DNA of 64,000 nucleotides from Lachnospira pectinoschiza (GCF_900103815.1 NZ_FNHZ01000007.1:62001-126000); one strand, 5' to 3'; shown: positions 41,981-51,545, counted from the stretch's first letter. The notes: generated by a model not told the origin, from the letters alone. Numbers and translations are program-made.

Positions 41981-44551
41981 ATGAATAAGGAATTTAAAAA
42001 GGATTTGTATAAAATAGCCCTTTTACTAGTTGTTATTTTTTGCATTTCGCTTCTAGCAATCTTAAAGGGAAGTAAATCAAGTACGGTGGCAGCAGATACT
42101 GTTAGCTACCCTATTAGAGTGCTTGAAATTGAGCCAAGTGGTGCAAGCAAATATAACAATTATTCATCGGCTAAGCAGATCCTTAAATGGTTTGGTTTTA
42201 AGGTAAAAAATATAAAGAAAAGTAATTACACAAATTATGTAACAATAGATAGCATCGCCTCAAACGGTTTTATTGGCATGAACTCTGATATTGTAAATGA
42301 CTATGATTTAGTAATTATTGGAGATTATAATCCTAAAGGTTATCTTGCAAGCGGCGCCCTTCAGGGTAATGGAAACTACTCGCCAGCAGGTAAATTTTTA
42401 AAGATGAATTTATCCATAGAATCCACAGGAGAGACGGTTTATGCTGCCTTTAGTGGCAATGACTTTACCCTTAAAAGCCTTAATAAATTGATGAATTTTA
42501 TAGACAATGGTAAGCCTCTAGTTTTAGCTAATTCCATTTATAATGCCATTAATGAAAAGACCTCAACTAATAGTAGTAATTACAGTGTAAATGTCTATAA
42601 ATTAGCTCCTTATTATTTAGAAAAAAATGGACATAATACCTCTAATATATTTGATGAAACAAAAGATATTTCTCTTAACTATATTAGTCATCCAGAAATA
42701 AGTCTAGATGATGATTTTAAGGCAGATTATGACAGTAATAAGATAATTAATTCAAAAAAAGTTTTAGCTTCCTCCCTTTCTAGTTTTGAAATTTATGGAC
42801 AAATTGGTTCTACTAGTGAGAGTTATGACCTTGATATTTATATTGATAAAAACGGCGATGGTATATTTTCAGAAATAGCAGGTGAGGAGTATGAGCTTTA
42901 CTATTCTTCAACTCGTTCAACAGATAGTAAAATCACCACAGATAATAAGGGTAACTTTAGAGTAAGTCTTGCCCTTCCAACAGAGCTTAGAGGCTATGTG
43001 GGAATTAAGCTGGTGGCTACAAATAAAATGGGAGGCTCTTGTCAGGATACAGGCTGTATTATTGTTTCAGAAGAGGATGTAAGCGAAGTTAAGGTTTTAC
43101 AAATTGTTCCTCTTGATGATGTAACCACAGGAAATTTCTTACTTGAAGATGAAGCTTTTATGGAAAGATTTGATGCCATTTCAGATTTGGTTGGAATTGA
43201 TTTATCCATTGATAGTGTCTCAGTTAATGACTTTGTTAGCTGGTATGACGGGGTTGATTACGAAATGAATGGGCTGGATATCTATGATGAGTCCAAGAAT
43301 AAATTGTATAAATACGACATGCTAGTCCTTGGCTTTTATGATAACTTTAACCGTGAGGATATTGAAAGTGAAAGTGCTCTAAATAATATTGAGGACTTTA
43401 TAAATTCCGGCCGCGCAGTATTATTTAGCCACGATAATTTCATCTATTCCGCCTATTCAGATGTTAATTATGAAAATGTAAGAGTTCTAGATATGTCTTC
43501 TGCTAAGAAATCTAATATTGATACCTCCTTTAATTTAACCTCAAGGTTTAGAAATATGGCAGGTATGGATAGATACGGAGTTTCTGATAAGTCGGTTACA
43601 AGTGTAGCAGGGGCTAATAAAGCCACGGTTTTTGATGATAATTATCAGGGCTATACTAATTTAAATCTTATGCGAAGAGGCACGGATAATGGTAATCCTT
43701 TTAAGATATATACTAATATTTCCGATGAGATAAATAAAAGTGTTCTAACCACTACTAATGTAAGGCAGCTAAATAAGGGTCAGGTTACAGAATACCCTTA
43801 TGGAATTGATGAGAGTATTACAGTTTCAAAGACCCACTCCCAGTGGTTTGTGGTAGATTTAGAGGCAACAAATTCAAAGCTAATTGATTCTTCAAAGGAT
43901 GTAGTGGTTTGGTATGCACTCTACTCTTCAGATTCGGGCTCTTATTACCACCTATCAGGAGTTGACGCCCTTAATAACTACTACATTTACTCCAAAGGAA
44001 ATATTACTTATTCCGGCTGTGGTCACTCAGAGGTTACAAAGGATGCAGAACTTAAGCTTTTTGTTAATACTGTAGTTAAGGCCATAAAGTCTGGTAATTC
44101 TACACCTAAGATTTCAAGCACTACAGGAATTAAGACGGGTTCTAATTCCTACGAGCAGGCAATTAGATCAAATGATCTTTCTTACTTATCAGACCTTACT
44201 ACAACCACTAACTATCTAAGATTTACAGTAACGGATATTGATATGGGTATTTCAAATGGTGCCTATTCCTATGGAAGAGCCTTCTGGGATGTGGACGGAG
44301 ATGGCAGCTTTACAGAAGGAGTGGATGTGATATTAGAAGAATACGAGGGAGACAATTGCCTCAGAAATAAAGTGGAAAATGTACTGGATTTACGAGATTA
44401 TCTAAATCTAACAAATAGTGAAGGAATAAGCCTTTATGATAGTTTAACTAGGGGAGATTTAGTAATTACAATCTATGCAGAGGATGTTAATAAAACTAGG
44501 GGAACTACTAGCTTTAGTCTTGCAAGAAGGGATTTATTTGACTTAGATTAG
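41981..44551 (+). CDS. DUF5057-type secreted protein, candidate pilus-tip component
   Basis: An 856-residue protein with an N-terminal signal anchor (about residues 12-28). AGGAG (41971) selects ATG 41981 over the overlapping GTG. Two similar alpha/beta modules can be seen: ~46-190 (RVLEIEPSG ... YDLVIIGDYN ... FIDNGKPLVLANSIYN) and ~372-495 (KVLQIVPLDD ... YDMLVLGFYD ... FINSGRAVLFSHDNFIYS). Both resemble ThuA/glutaminase-like Rossmann folds. Each is followed, directly or later, by a beta-sandwich with a calcium-type loop (DKNGDGIFSE at ~290 and DVDGDGSFTE at ~775). It is the last gene of the pilus locus, directly after the minor pilins, where PilY1 sits in Gram-negatives. The family name is from memory; the tip role is inference. 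Confidence 0.75.
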   Translation: MNKEFKKDLYKIALLLVVIFCISLLAILKGSKSSTVAADTVSYPIRVLEIEPSGASKYNNYSSAKQILKWFGFKVKNIKKSNYTNYVTIDSIASNGFIGMNSDIVNDYDLVIIGDYNPKGYLASGALQGNGNYSPAGKFLKMNLSIESTGETVYAAFSGNDFTLKSLNKLMNFIDNGKPLVLANSIYNAINEKTSTNSSNYSVNVYKLAPYYLEKNGHNTSNIFDETKDISLNYISHPEISLDDDFKADYDSNKIINSKKVLASSLSSFEIYGQIGSTSESYDLDIYIDKNGDGIFSEIAGEEYELYYSSTRSTDSKITTDNKGNFRVSLALPTELRGYVGIKLVATNKMGGSCQDTGCIIVSEEDVSEVKVLQIVPLDDVTTGNFLLEDEAFMERFDAISDLVGIDLSIDSVSVNDFVSWYDGVDYEMNGLDIYDESKNKLYKYDMLVLGFYDNFNREDIESESALNNIEDFINSGRAVLFSHDNFIYSAYSDVNYENVRVLDMSSAKKSNIDTSFNLTSRFRNMAGMDRYGVSDKSVTSVAGANKATVFDDNYQGYTNLNLMRRGTDNGNPFKIYTNISDEINKSVLTTTNVRQLNKGQVTEYPYGIDESITVSKTHSQWFVVDLEATNSKLIDSSKDVVVWYALYSSDSGSYYHLSGVDALNNYYIYSKGNITYSGCGHSEVTKDAELKLFVNTVVKAIKSGNSTPKISSTTGIKTGSNSYEQAIRSNDLSYLSDLTTTTNYLRFTVTDIDMGISNGAYSYGRAFWDVDGDGSFTEGVDVILEEYEGDNCLRNKVENVLDLRDYLNLTNSEGISLYDSLTRGDLVITIYAEDVNKTRGTTSFSLARRDLFDLD

Positions 44552-44664
44552 AATTTATGATAGTCTAGGAAAGTCTTTTAGCTAGAATCTAGCAAAATTC
44601 CAATTAACAAAACAAAACTAAAGCAAAAAGTAATTAACAAAAGAATCAAAAGAAAGGACACTAG

Positions 44665-46212
44665 ATGTATAGTTGTATTAAATCAGCCTCTGTTTATGGA
44701 CTTGAAGCTATTTTAGTGGAAGTGGAAACAGATGTCTCAGATGGTCTACCAGATTTTAACATGAGTGGTTTACTTAGTAGTGAAGTAAAAGAAGCCAAGG
44801 AAAGAATCAAGGTAGCAATTAAAAATTCAAATTTCAAACTCCTACCCCAAAGAGTAGTAGTAAACATATCTCCTGCAGATATTAGAAAGGATGGAACGGG
44901 CTTTGACCTGCCTATTGCCCTTGGCTTACTTGCGGCAAATAATCTAATAACTAATGAATCTTTAGGAGAGTATTTCTGCATTGGAGAGCTTGGCCTTGAT
45001 GGTAGTATAAAAGGAGTTAAGGGAATATTGCCCTGCGTATTAATGGCTCAAAAAGCTGGTATTAAAAATGTAATTATTCCAAAAGCTAACAAAGAAGAGG
45101 CCTTAATTGTAGAAGATATAAATGTAATTACCGTATCTAATCTAAAGGAATGTGTAAATATAATTAATGGTAAATTAGAGGCTTCAAGTCTTAATTTAAA
45201 TAGTCTAGACACATTTTCAAAATCCCAAATTATAGAAGAAAAGGATATAAAGACCCCGGACTTTAGTGATGTCAGAGGACAAAATAGCGCTAAAAGAGCC
45301 ACAATGATTGCAGTAGCCGGGATGCACAACATCATGTATATGGGGCCTCCAGGCAGTGGAAAAACCATGCTTGCAAGTAGAATACCCTATATTATGCCGG
45401 ATATGACAAAAGAAGAAAGGCTTGAGGTCACTAAGATTGAAAGCGTGGCAGGAATATTAAAGGAGGGCAGTGGTCTTGTAAAAAAACGACCTTTTAGAAA
45501 TCCTTATCATAACATCACCCTGAATGCCTTAATGGGAGGTGGCGCATTTGCTAAACCTGGGGAAATCACCTTAGCAAGTAAGGGAGTCTTATTTCTTGAT
45601 GAAATCACAGAGTTTAATTCAAATATTATTGAAAGTCTTAGAAGCCCTATTGAGGATAGAAAGGTTAAGGTTACAAGACTTAATTATTCTTATGACTACC
45701 CTGCAGATTTTATGCTAGTGGCGGCCATGAATCCTTGCAAATGCGGCTATTACCCTGATAGAACTCGATGTAAATGTAGAGAAGTAGACATAAGAAGATA
45801 TATTGGAAAGATTAGTAATCCAATTTGGGACCGCTTCGACATTTGCATAAAAACTAATGAAATTAAGTTTAAAGATATAGCCTATGAGACAGAGATGGAT
45901 GAAAATGTGCTCTCAAATAAAAAGATGAAAGAAATGATTTTAAGGGCTAGAAAGGCACAGCTAGAAAGATTTAAAGACACTAATATCAATTTTAACTCCC
46001 AAATGAATTCAGAAATGGTAAAGAAATACTGCCAGTTAAAGGATAGGGAAAAGGAGCTTATGGAGCGCTTTTATGAAAAGAAACATTTAACTGCAAGAGC
46101 TTATACAAGGATCCTTAAGACGGCTAGAACTATTGCGGATTTAGAAGGGGAGAAGGACATTAACTGGAGTCATATTTCAGAGAGCTTTTCCTATAGAAGG
46201 GTTAATGAATAA
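44665..46212 (+). CDS. comM: YifB/ComM family Mg-chelatase-like AAA ATPase
   Basis: A 515-residue protein with an N-terminal Lon-type/ChlI domain (VEVETDVSDGLPDFNMSGL; LPQRVVVNISPADIRKDGTGFDLPIALG) and a central AAA+ core: Walker A GPPGSGKT, Walker B VLFLDEITEF and a MNPCKCGYYPD zinc-like loop, with a C-terminal helical domain ending in the SHISESFSYR block. In naturally competent bacteria ComM is a branch-migration helicase that helps integrate foreign DNA. It begins 113 bases after the pilus locus and is followed by dprA. Confidence 0.93.
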   Translation: MYSCIKSASVYGLEAILVEVETDVSDGLPDFNMSGLLSSEVKEAKERIKVAIKNSNFKLLPQRVVVNISPADIRKDGTGFDLPIALGLLAANNLITNESLGEYFCIGELGLDGSIKGVKGILPCVLMAQKAGIKNVIIPKANKEEALIVEDINVITVSNLKECVNIINGKLEASSLNLNSLDTFSKSQIIEEKDIKTPDFSDVRGQNSAKRATMIAVAGMHNIMYMGPPGSGKTMLASRIPYIMPDMTKEERLEVTKIESVAGILKEGSGLVKKRPFRNPYHNITLNALMGGGAFAKPGEITLASKGVLFLDEITEFNSNIIESLRSPIEDRKVKVTRLNYSYDYPADFMLVAAMNPCKCGYYPDRTRCKCREVDIRRYIGKISNPIWDRFDICIKTNEIKFKDIAYETEMDENVLSNKKMKEMILRARKAQLERFKDTNINFNSQMNSEMVKKYCQLKDREKELMERFYEKKHLTARAYTRILKTARTIADLEGEKDINWSHISESFSYRRVNE

Positions 46213-46239
46213 AAACAAAAGAAGAATAAGGAGAATTTT

Positions 46240-47391
46240 ATGGAAAATTTAAGCGAGATTACAAAGGGATTTTACTGGTATTGGATTAATAGCATCCCAA
46301 GGGTGGGCCTTGTAAAAATCCACAAATTACTAGAATATTTTGGAAATCCTAAGAGGGTATTTTTTGCAAAGAAGTCGGACTATTTAAATATAGAAAAGAT
46401 TAGTGAAAATGATGCTAAGGCCATTGAAGAATCAAAGGAGGTTGGCTACATTTTAAAGGACTATATTAAGCTTAGAAAGTCAGATATGAAATTTAGCTAT
46501 CCAGGAAAGGAAGACTATCCAAAGCAGTTACTTGATATAGAAAATTATCCTGTGAATCTATATTATTATGGAAGACTTCCGGATTTTAATAAGCCAATTG
46601 TTTCTATTGTAGGGGCTAGGGGCTGTACTGATTATGGAAGAAGAATTGCCTATGAGTTTGCAAAAAGCTTTGCTTCTAATGGTATTCAGGTAATTAGTGG
46701 TATGGCCCTTGGAATTGATTATTATGGACAAAAGGGGGCTATTAGTGCTGGCGGTTATTCTTTAGGAGTCCTTGGAACTGGGGCAGATGTATGTTATCCA
46801 AGAAATAATTTAGAGCTATATCTTCATTTAAAGAAAAATGGAGGAATATTGTCAGAATATAAGCCAAATACTCCTGCAATTCCTGGACATTTTCCAGAGA
46901 GAAATCGTATTATTAGTGCACTAAGTGATGCGGTAATTGTAGTTGAGGCAAGGAATAAAAGTGGTAGTAAAATTACGGTGGATTGGGCTCTAGAACAGGG
47001 AAAGGACGTCTTTGTAGTACCGGGGAGAATCTCTGATCCTTTATCAGTTGGATGTTTAGAATTATTGAAGGAAGGCGCTAATCCTATACTTAGACCAGAA
47101 GATATTTATCAATGCGATTTAATTTTTACTAAAAGCAATAAAAATCAAGCTTTATCTAGTGAAATTTCCCCACAAAACGAACAATTTAGACACAATTTAA
47201 ATAAATTGCCTATTGCCAGTCCCAAAAATATGGTGTATAGTGAACTCGATTTGTATCCTTGTGCGTTAGATGATTTAGTAACTAAAACAGGGTTACCTTT
47301 AAGTATCGTGGTGGAAAATTTATTAGAGTTAGAGCTAGAGGGTTTAGTGGAGGAGACAACGAAGAATTGCTATGTAAGGGTACAAATCTAA
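46240..47391 (+). CDS. dprA: DNA-processing protein DprA
   Basis: A 383-residue DprA/Smf protein that binds incoming single-stranded DNA and loads RecA. It has an N-terminal helix-hairpin-helix-like part (RVGLVKIHKLLEYFGNPKRV), the Rossmann core with VSIVGARGCTDYGRR, the SGMALGIDYYGQKGAI motif, GTGADVCYP and FPERNRIISALSDAVIVVEA, and a C-terminal winged-helix domain (~320-383). Length is normal. Together with comM and the retractile pilus upstream it makes a competence-like neighbourhood. Confidence 0.95.
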   Translation: MENLSEITKGFYWYWINSIPRVGLVKIHKLLEYFGNPKRVFFAKKSDYLNIEKISENDAKAIEESKEVGYILKDYIKLRKSDMKFSYPGKEDYPKQLLDIENYPVNLYYYGRLPDFNKPIVSIVGARGCTDYGRRIAYEFAKSFASNGIQVISGMALGIDYYGQKGAISAGGYSLGVLGTGADVCYPRNNLELYLHLKKNGGILSEYKPNTPAIPGHFPERNRIISALSDAVIVVEARNKSGSKITVDWALEQGKDVFVVPGRISDPLSVGCLELLKEGANPILRPEDIYQCDLIFTKSNKNQALSSEISPQNEQFRHNLNKLPIASPKNMVYSELDLYPCALDDLVTKTGLPLSIVVENLLELELEGLVEETTKNCYVRVQI

Positions 47392-47413
47392 CATAGTAAC
47401 GGAGGAATAAGAA

Positions 47414-49492
47414 GTGGCTAAGTATTTAGTAATAGTAGAGTCGCCAGCTAAGGTAAAAACAATTGGAAAGTTCTTGGGTTCAAATTACAAGGTAATGGCC
47501 TCTCAAGGACATGTACGTGACCTTCCAAAGTCACAGATGGGTATTGATCCAGAAAACGATTATGAACCTAAATATATAACAATTAGAGGTAAGGGTGAAT
47601 TACTTGCTGCCCTAAGAAAGGAAGCAAAGAAGGCAACTAAAGTATATCTTGCAACCGATCCCGATCGTGAGGGAGAGGCGATTTCTTGGCATTTAGCAGC
47701 AGCTCTTAAATTAGAAGATAAGGATATCTATAGAATTACCTTTAATGAAATTACAAAGGGTGCAGTTAAGGAATCTTTAAAGAATGCAAGAAAGATTGAT
47801 ATGAATCTTGTTGATGCACAGCAAGCAAGACGTGCCCTTGATAGAATCGTGGGTTATGGAATCAGTCCTCTTTTATGGGCAAAGATTAAGAGAGGTTTAT
47901 CAGCTGGTAGAGTTCAGTCTGTTGCGCTTAGAATCATTTGCGATAGAGAGAAGTTAATAGATGAATTTATTCCAGAAGAGTATTGGACAATTGAGGCTAA
48001 TTTAAATATTGAAGGTGAGAAGAAGCCTATTGTTGCCCAGTTTACAGGAACATCTAAGGGTAAGCTTGAAATCAAGTCAAAGAATGAAGCAGATGAGATT
48101 TTAGCTAAACTTAAAAAAGAGAAATTTAGTGTTGATCAGATAAAGAAGGGTGAGAGAAATAAAAAAGCTCCACTTCCATTTACAACAAGTACAATGCAGC
48201 AGGAAGCAGCTAAGGCCCTTAACTTTGCAACTCAAAAGACCATGCGAATTGCACAGCAATTATATGAAGGTATTGAAATTGAGGGAAGAGGTAGCGTAGG
48301 TTTAATTACTTATTTACGTACTGATTCTACAAGAGTTGCAGATGAGGCAGTAGCTACAACAGCAAGCTTTATTAATGACAATTATGGTAAAGACTATGTA
48401 GCTGGTAATCATACTGAGGCAAAGAAGGATGAGAAGAGAATTCAGGATGCCCATGAGGCAATTCGTCCTACAGATTTAACTCTTTCACCAGTTGTTGTAA
48501 AGGATTCTCTATCTAGAGATCAGTTTAGATTATATCAATTAATATGGAAGAGATTTATTGCAAGTCAGATGACACCTGCAGTTTATGAAACAACTTCTGT
48601 TAAGATTAAGGCAGGAGATTATAGATTCTCAGTATCTGCATCTAAGGTTAAGTTTGAAGGTTTCATGGCAGTTTATAAGGAAGCTGATGATGAAGAGAAG
48701 TCTAATACTCTAGCTAAGAGCTTAGATGAGAATTCAAAGCTTAGCTTAGAAAATGTTGAGGGAATTCAGCATTTTACACAGCCACCTGCACACTACACAG
48801 AAGCTAGCCTAGTAAAGAGCCTTGAAGAGCTTGGTATTGGTAGACCATCTACTTATGCGCCAACAATTTCAACAATTATTGCTAGACATTATGTGGCAAA
48901 GGAACAGAAAAACCTTTATGTAACAGAGCTTGGCATTGCAGTTAATAACGCTATGACAACAGCCTTCCCAGTTATTGTAGATACACAATTTACAGCTAAC
49001 ATGGAATCTTTACTTGATGGAGTTGAAGATGGATATGTGGATTGGAAGGATATTATTAGAAACTTCTATCCAGATTTAAAGGAAGCAATTGATACAGCCT
49101 CTAAGGAATTGGAAAATGTAACAATTGAAGACGAGGTTACAGATGTTATCTGTGAAAACTGCGGTAGAAACATGGTTATTAAATATGGCCCACACGGTAA
49201 GTTCCTTGCTTGCCCTGGTTTCCCAGAGTGTAGAAATACAAAGCCTTATCTAGAAAAGATTGGCGTTCCTTGTCCTAAGTGTGGTAAGGATGTAGTTCTT
49301 AAAAAGACTAAGAAGGGTAGAATCTTCTTTGGTTGTGAAGGCTATCCAGAATGTGACTTTGTTTCATGGCAGAAGCCATCAGTTAAGCCATGTCCTGAAT
49401 GTGGCGGTTATATGGTTGAAAAGGGCTCAAAGCTTGCTTGTGCTAACCCAGAATGTGGCCATGTAGAAGTACTTAAAAAGAACGAAAACTAG
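47414..49492 (+). CDS. topA: DNA topoisomerase I
   Basis: A 692-residue type IA topoisomerase that relaxes negative supercoils. TOPRIM domain at the start (LVIVESPAKVKTIGKFLG; DPDREGEAIS), catalytic tyrosine in LITYLRTDSTR (about residue 300), and three C-terminal zinc-ribbon modules (CENCGRNM, CPKCGKDV and CPECGGYM). The start is GTG at 47414 with GGAGGAA upstream. The order dprA-topA-codY is common in Firmicutes, though the usual trmFO-xerC-hslVU genes are not between topA and codY here. Confidence 0.97.
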   Translation: MAKYLVIVESPAKVKTIGKFLGSNYKVMASQGHVRDLPKSQMGIDPENDYEPKYITIRGKGELLAALRKEAKKATKVYLATDPDREGEAISWHLAAALKLEDKDIYRITFNEITKGAVKESLKNARKIDMNLVDAQQARRALDRIVGYGISPLLWAKIKRGLSAGRVQSVALRIICDREKLIDEFIPEEYWTIEANLNIEGEKKPIVAQFTGTSKGKLEIKSKNEADEILAKLKKEKFSVDQIKKGERNKKAPLPFTTSTMQQEAAKALNFATQKTMRIAQQLYEGIEIEGRGSVGLITYLRTDSTRVADEAVATTASFINDNYGKDYVAGNHTEAKKDEKRIQDAHEAIRPTDLTLSPVVVKDSLSRDQFRLYQLIWKRFIASQMTPAVYETTSVKIKAGDYRFSVSASKVKFEGFMAVYKEADDEEKSNTLAKSLDENSKLSLENVEGIQHFTQPPAHYTEASLVKSLEELGIGRPSTYAPTISTIIARHYVAKEQKNLYVTELGIAVNNAMTTAFPVIVDTQFTANMESLLDGVEDGYVDWKDIIRNFYPDLKEAIDTASKELENVTIEDEVTDVICENCGRNMVIKYGPHGKFLACPGFPECRNTKPYLEKIGVPCPKCGKDVVLKKTKKGRIFFGCEGYPECDFVSWQKPSVKPCPECGGYMVEKGSKLACANPECGHVEVLKKNEN

Positions 49493-49510
49493 TATTACAG
49501 GGGTGAATTT

Positions 49511-50290
49511 ATGAGTATACAATTATTGGACAAAACTCGTAAAATTAATAAGTTGTTACACAATAATCACACCTTAAGAGTAAATTTTACAGATATTTGT
49601 CTTTGCCTTTCAGAGATTTTATTATCTAATATTATTGTTACTAGTAAAAAGGGCAAAGTCCTTGGAATGGCTAATTTAGAGGAAGGTCCCTTTATAAAGG
49701 ATTTTGTAATATCTAAGGGTGGTTTTATTGACCCAGAGCTTAATGAGAGATTTTTAAGTGTCCTTAGTACTAATGAAAATGTTAATCTTGCCATCTTAGG
49801 TTTTGATAGTAAGGATGTAAAGAATATTACGGCCCTTATTACACCTATTGAAATTGCTGGCGAGAGACTTGGTACACTTTTTATGTATCGAAAGAATAAC
49901 AATTATGATATTGACGATATTATTCTTAGTGAATATGGAACTACAGTAGTAGGCCTTGGTCTTATGCAGTCTGTTAATGAAGAGTCTGCAATAGATGCAA
50001 GAAAGCGTCAGATTGTAAAGTCTGCAATCTCAACTCTTTCTTCTTCAGAGCTACAGGCTATGAAGTATGTTTTAAATGAACTTGATGGAACTGAAGGAAT
50101 CTTAGTTGCCTCAAGAATAGCTGATAAGGTAGGCATTACTCGTTCTGTTATTGTAAATGCCCTAAGAAAATTTGAGTCGGCTAATGTAATAGAAACTAGA
50201 TCTTCAGGTATGAAGGGAACTTATATTAAGGTATTAAATGACTTAATATTTGACGAGGTTGAGGCTAAGGATGGCAGTCTTTCTCTTTAG
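49511..50290 (+). CDS. codY: GTP-sensing global repressor CodY
   Basis: A 259-residue regulator that senses branched-chain amino acids and GTP and represses many stationary-phase genes. It has the N-terminal GAF domain starting SIQLLDKTRKINKLL, and a C-terminal winged helix with the conserved recognition segment VASRIADKVGITRSVIVNALRKFESA. Full length. CodY is known to influence competence and motility in Bacillus, and here it sits between dprA/topA and the flagellar operon. Confidence 0.96.
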   Translation: MSIQLLDKTRKINKLLHNNHTLRVNFTDICLCLSEILLSNIIVTSKKGKVLGMANLEEGPFIKDFVISKGGFIDPELNERFLSVLSTNENVNLAILGFDSKDVKNITALITPIEIAGERLGTLFMYRKNNNYDIDDIILSEYGTTVVGLGLMQSVNEESAIDARKRQIVKSAISTLSSSELQAMKYVLNELDGTEGILVASRIADKVGITRSVIVNALRKFESANVIETRSSGMKGTYIKVLNDLIFDEVEAKDGSLSL

Positions 50291-50356
50291 CTTATTAGGC
50301 TAAAAATCATAGAAAGATGAAAAATCCTACTAAAATTACTAAATATATAAATAATC

Positions 50357-50385
50357 TTGCTTTTTTACTATAAAGATAGTACAAT
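50357..50385 (+). promoter_or_regulatory. Sigma-A-type promoter of the flagellar leader RNA
   Basis: TTGCTT (50357-50362), a 17-bp spacer and TACAAT (50380-50385). Transcription would begin near 50391, directly before the hairpin-rich leader. It lies in the 318-base gap between codY and flgB. Confidence 0.6.
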
Positions 50386-50390
50386 ATTAC

Positions 50391-50457
50391 TATCCAAGGA
50401 GGATAAAGCGACGAATGGATGGATCCACATTAGTGGGTCCATTTTTTGTTTTATCCT
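50391..50457 (+). ncRNA. Candidate short RNA/attenuator upstream of flgB
   Basis: The predicted transcript begins TATCCAAGGAGGATA, a 5-bp hairpin with the ribosome-site core in its loop. Then comes a 14-codon reading frame from ATG 50415 to TGA 50459. Inside that frame is a 9-bp terminator stem (TGGATCCAC with GTGGGTCCA, 50420-50441) followed by TTTTTT. GGATAAA at 50401 can pair either with the upstream TATCC or with TTTATCC at 50450-50456, so the two folds exclude each other. This looks like a leader peptide, attenuator or small terminated RNA. I match it to no known riboswitch. Confidence 0.45.
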
Positions 50458-50507
50458 GAAATACGTGATTTAAAGATCTTGCAGGATTTTGGCAAGGCAA
50501 AATTTAC

Positions 50508-50535
50508 TTGTAATTTTATTAATTTATTTTATAAT
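50508..50535 (+). promoter_or_regulatory. Sigma-A-type promoter of the flagellar operon
   Basis: TTGTAA (50508-50513), a 16-bp spacer and TATAAT (50530-50535), 73 bases before flgB and downstream of the leader terminator, so it could supply the operon when the first promoter's transcript is terminated. I see no SigD-type (GCCGATAA) site here. Confidence 0.5.
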
Positions 50536-50608
50536 TAAATTAGTATTATTCGTGAATTAAATATACTCATAGTAAATAAAAAAGCTTTTTCTTTTGAAAG
50601 GAGAATCT

Positions 50609-51001
50609 ATGGCGACAGGAGCATTTGGTTATGTAAACCTATTAACAACTGCTGCTAATGCAAGTTGGGCGAGGGAAGAAGTACTAAGTAATAATATTGC
50701 TAATGTTGATACTCCAAACTATAAAAGGCAAGACATAGAATTTACTACATTTTTAGAAAATGCCCTTCAAAGAGCAGGTAGCGATGCCACCTCTCTTAGT
50801 CAGAGAGTAAACAATGTTAATTACAATGATATTGCAATTAGAACTTATACAGATAATTCTACACTTTCATATAGAACAGATGGAAACAATGTGGATTTGT
50901 CCACTGAAAATGTAGAACTAGCCTCAGAACAGTTAAACTATTCGGCATTGATTGACAGCATTAAAAATGAGTTTAATAGGTTTGGTTATGTGATTAAGTA
51001 G
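50609..51001 (+). CDS. flgB: Flagellar proximal rod protein FlgB
   Basis: A 130-residue rod subunit linking the MS ring to the distal rod. It has the rod/hook N-terminal motif NNIANVDTPNYKRQD and the expected length, with the C-terminal helix (LASEQLNYSALIDSIKNEF) that packs in the axial structure. A TTG at 50594 is in frame, but AAAGGAG (50597-50603) selects ATG 50609. First gene of the flagellar operon; flgC follows 29 bases later. Confidence 0.94.
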   Translation: MATGAFGYVNLLTTAANASWAREEVLSNNIANVDTPNYKRQDIEFTTFLENALQRAGSDATSLSQRVNNVNYNDIAIRTYTDNSTLSYRTDGNNVDLSTENVELASEQLNYSALIDSIKNEFNRFGYVIK

Positions 51002-51030
51002 TAGGAATAGTCTAGCTAAAGGAGGATTAT

Positions 51031-51516
51031 ATGGCACTTTTTACATCCTTTAACATTAGCGCTTCTGGAATGACAGCACAGCAGCTAAGAACTGATGTTA
51101 TTGCAGAAAATATTGCTAATGCGGATACAACTAGAACTTCTGATGGAACAGCATACGTAAAGAAAAACGTTGTATTTACAGAAAAGACCTTAACAGGTAC
51201 AGCACTTGGAAAGAAAGCAAGTGTTTATCAGAGCTATTCTACATTTGCAGATGCACTTCGTATGGCAAATGGAGGAATTGTAGGAAATGGTGTTAAGGTA
51301 ACAAGCGTTTATGAAGATACAAATACAGATATGAATATTGTATATGACCCATCTCACCCAGATGCAGATGAGAACGGTTATGTAACATATCCTAATGTAA
51401 ATGTAGTACAGGAAATGACAGACTTAATTGATGCTTCAAGATCTTATGAGGCAAATATTTCAGCCTTTAATGCAGCAAAGACTATGGCTCAAAAGGGCTT
51501 AACCATTGGAGAATAG
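51031..51516 (+). CDS. flgC: Flagellar rod protein FlgC
   Basis: A 161-residue rod protein. The N-terminal FNISASGMTAQQLRTDVIAENIANADTTR block and the C-terminal VNVVQEMTDLIDASRSYEANISAFNAAKTM block are the FlgC signatures. Length is slightly above the E. coli protein (134), as is common in Clostridia. GGAGG lies 6 bases before the ATG. Confidence 0.95.
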   Translation: MALFTSFNISASGMTAQQLRTDVIAENIANADTTRTSDGTAYVKKNVVFTEKTLTGTALGKKASVYQSYSTFADALRMANGGIVGNGVKVTSVYEDTNTDMNIVYDPSHPDADENGYVTYPNVNVVQEMTDLIDASRSYEANISAFNAAKTMAQKGLTIGE

Positions 51517-51545
51517 GGAATAGAAATTTATTAATAAAAGAAATC

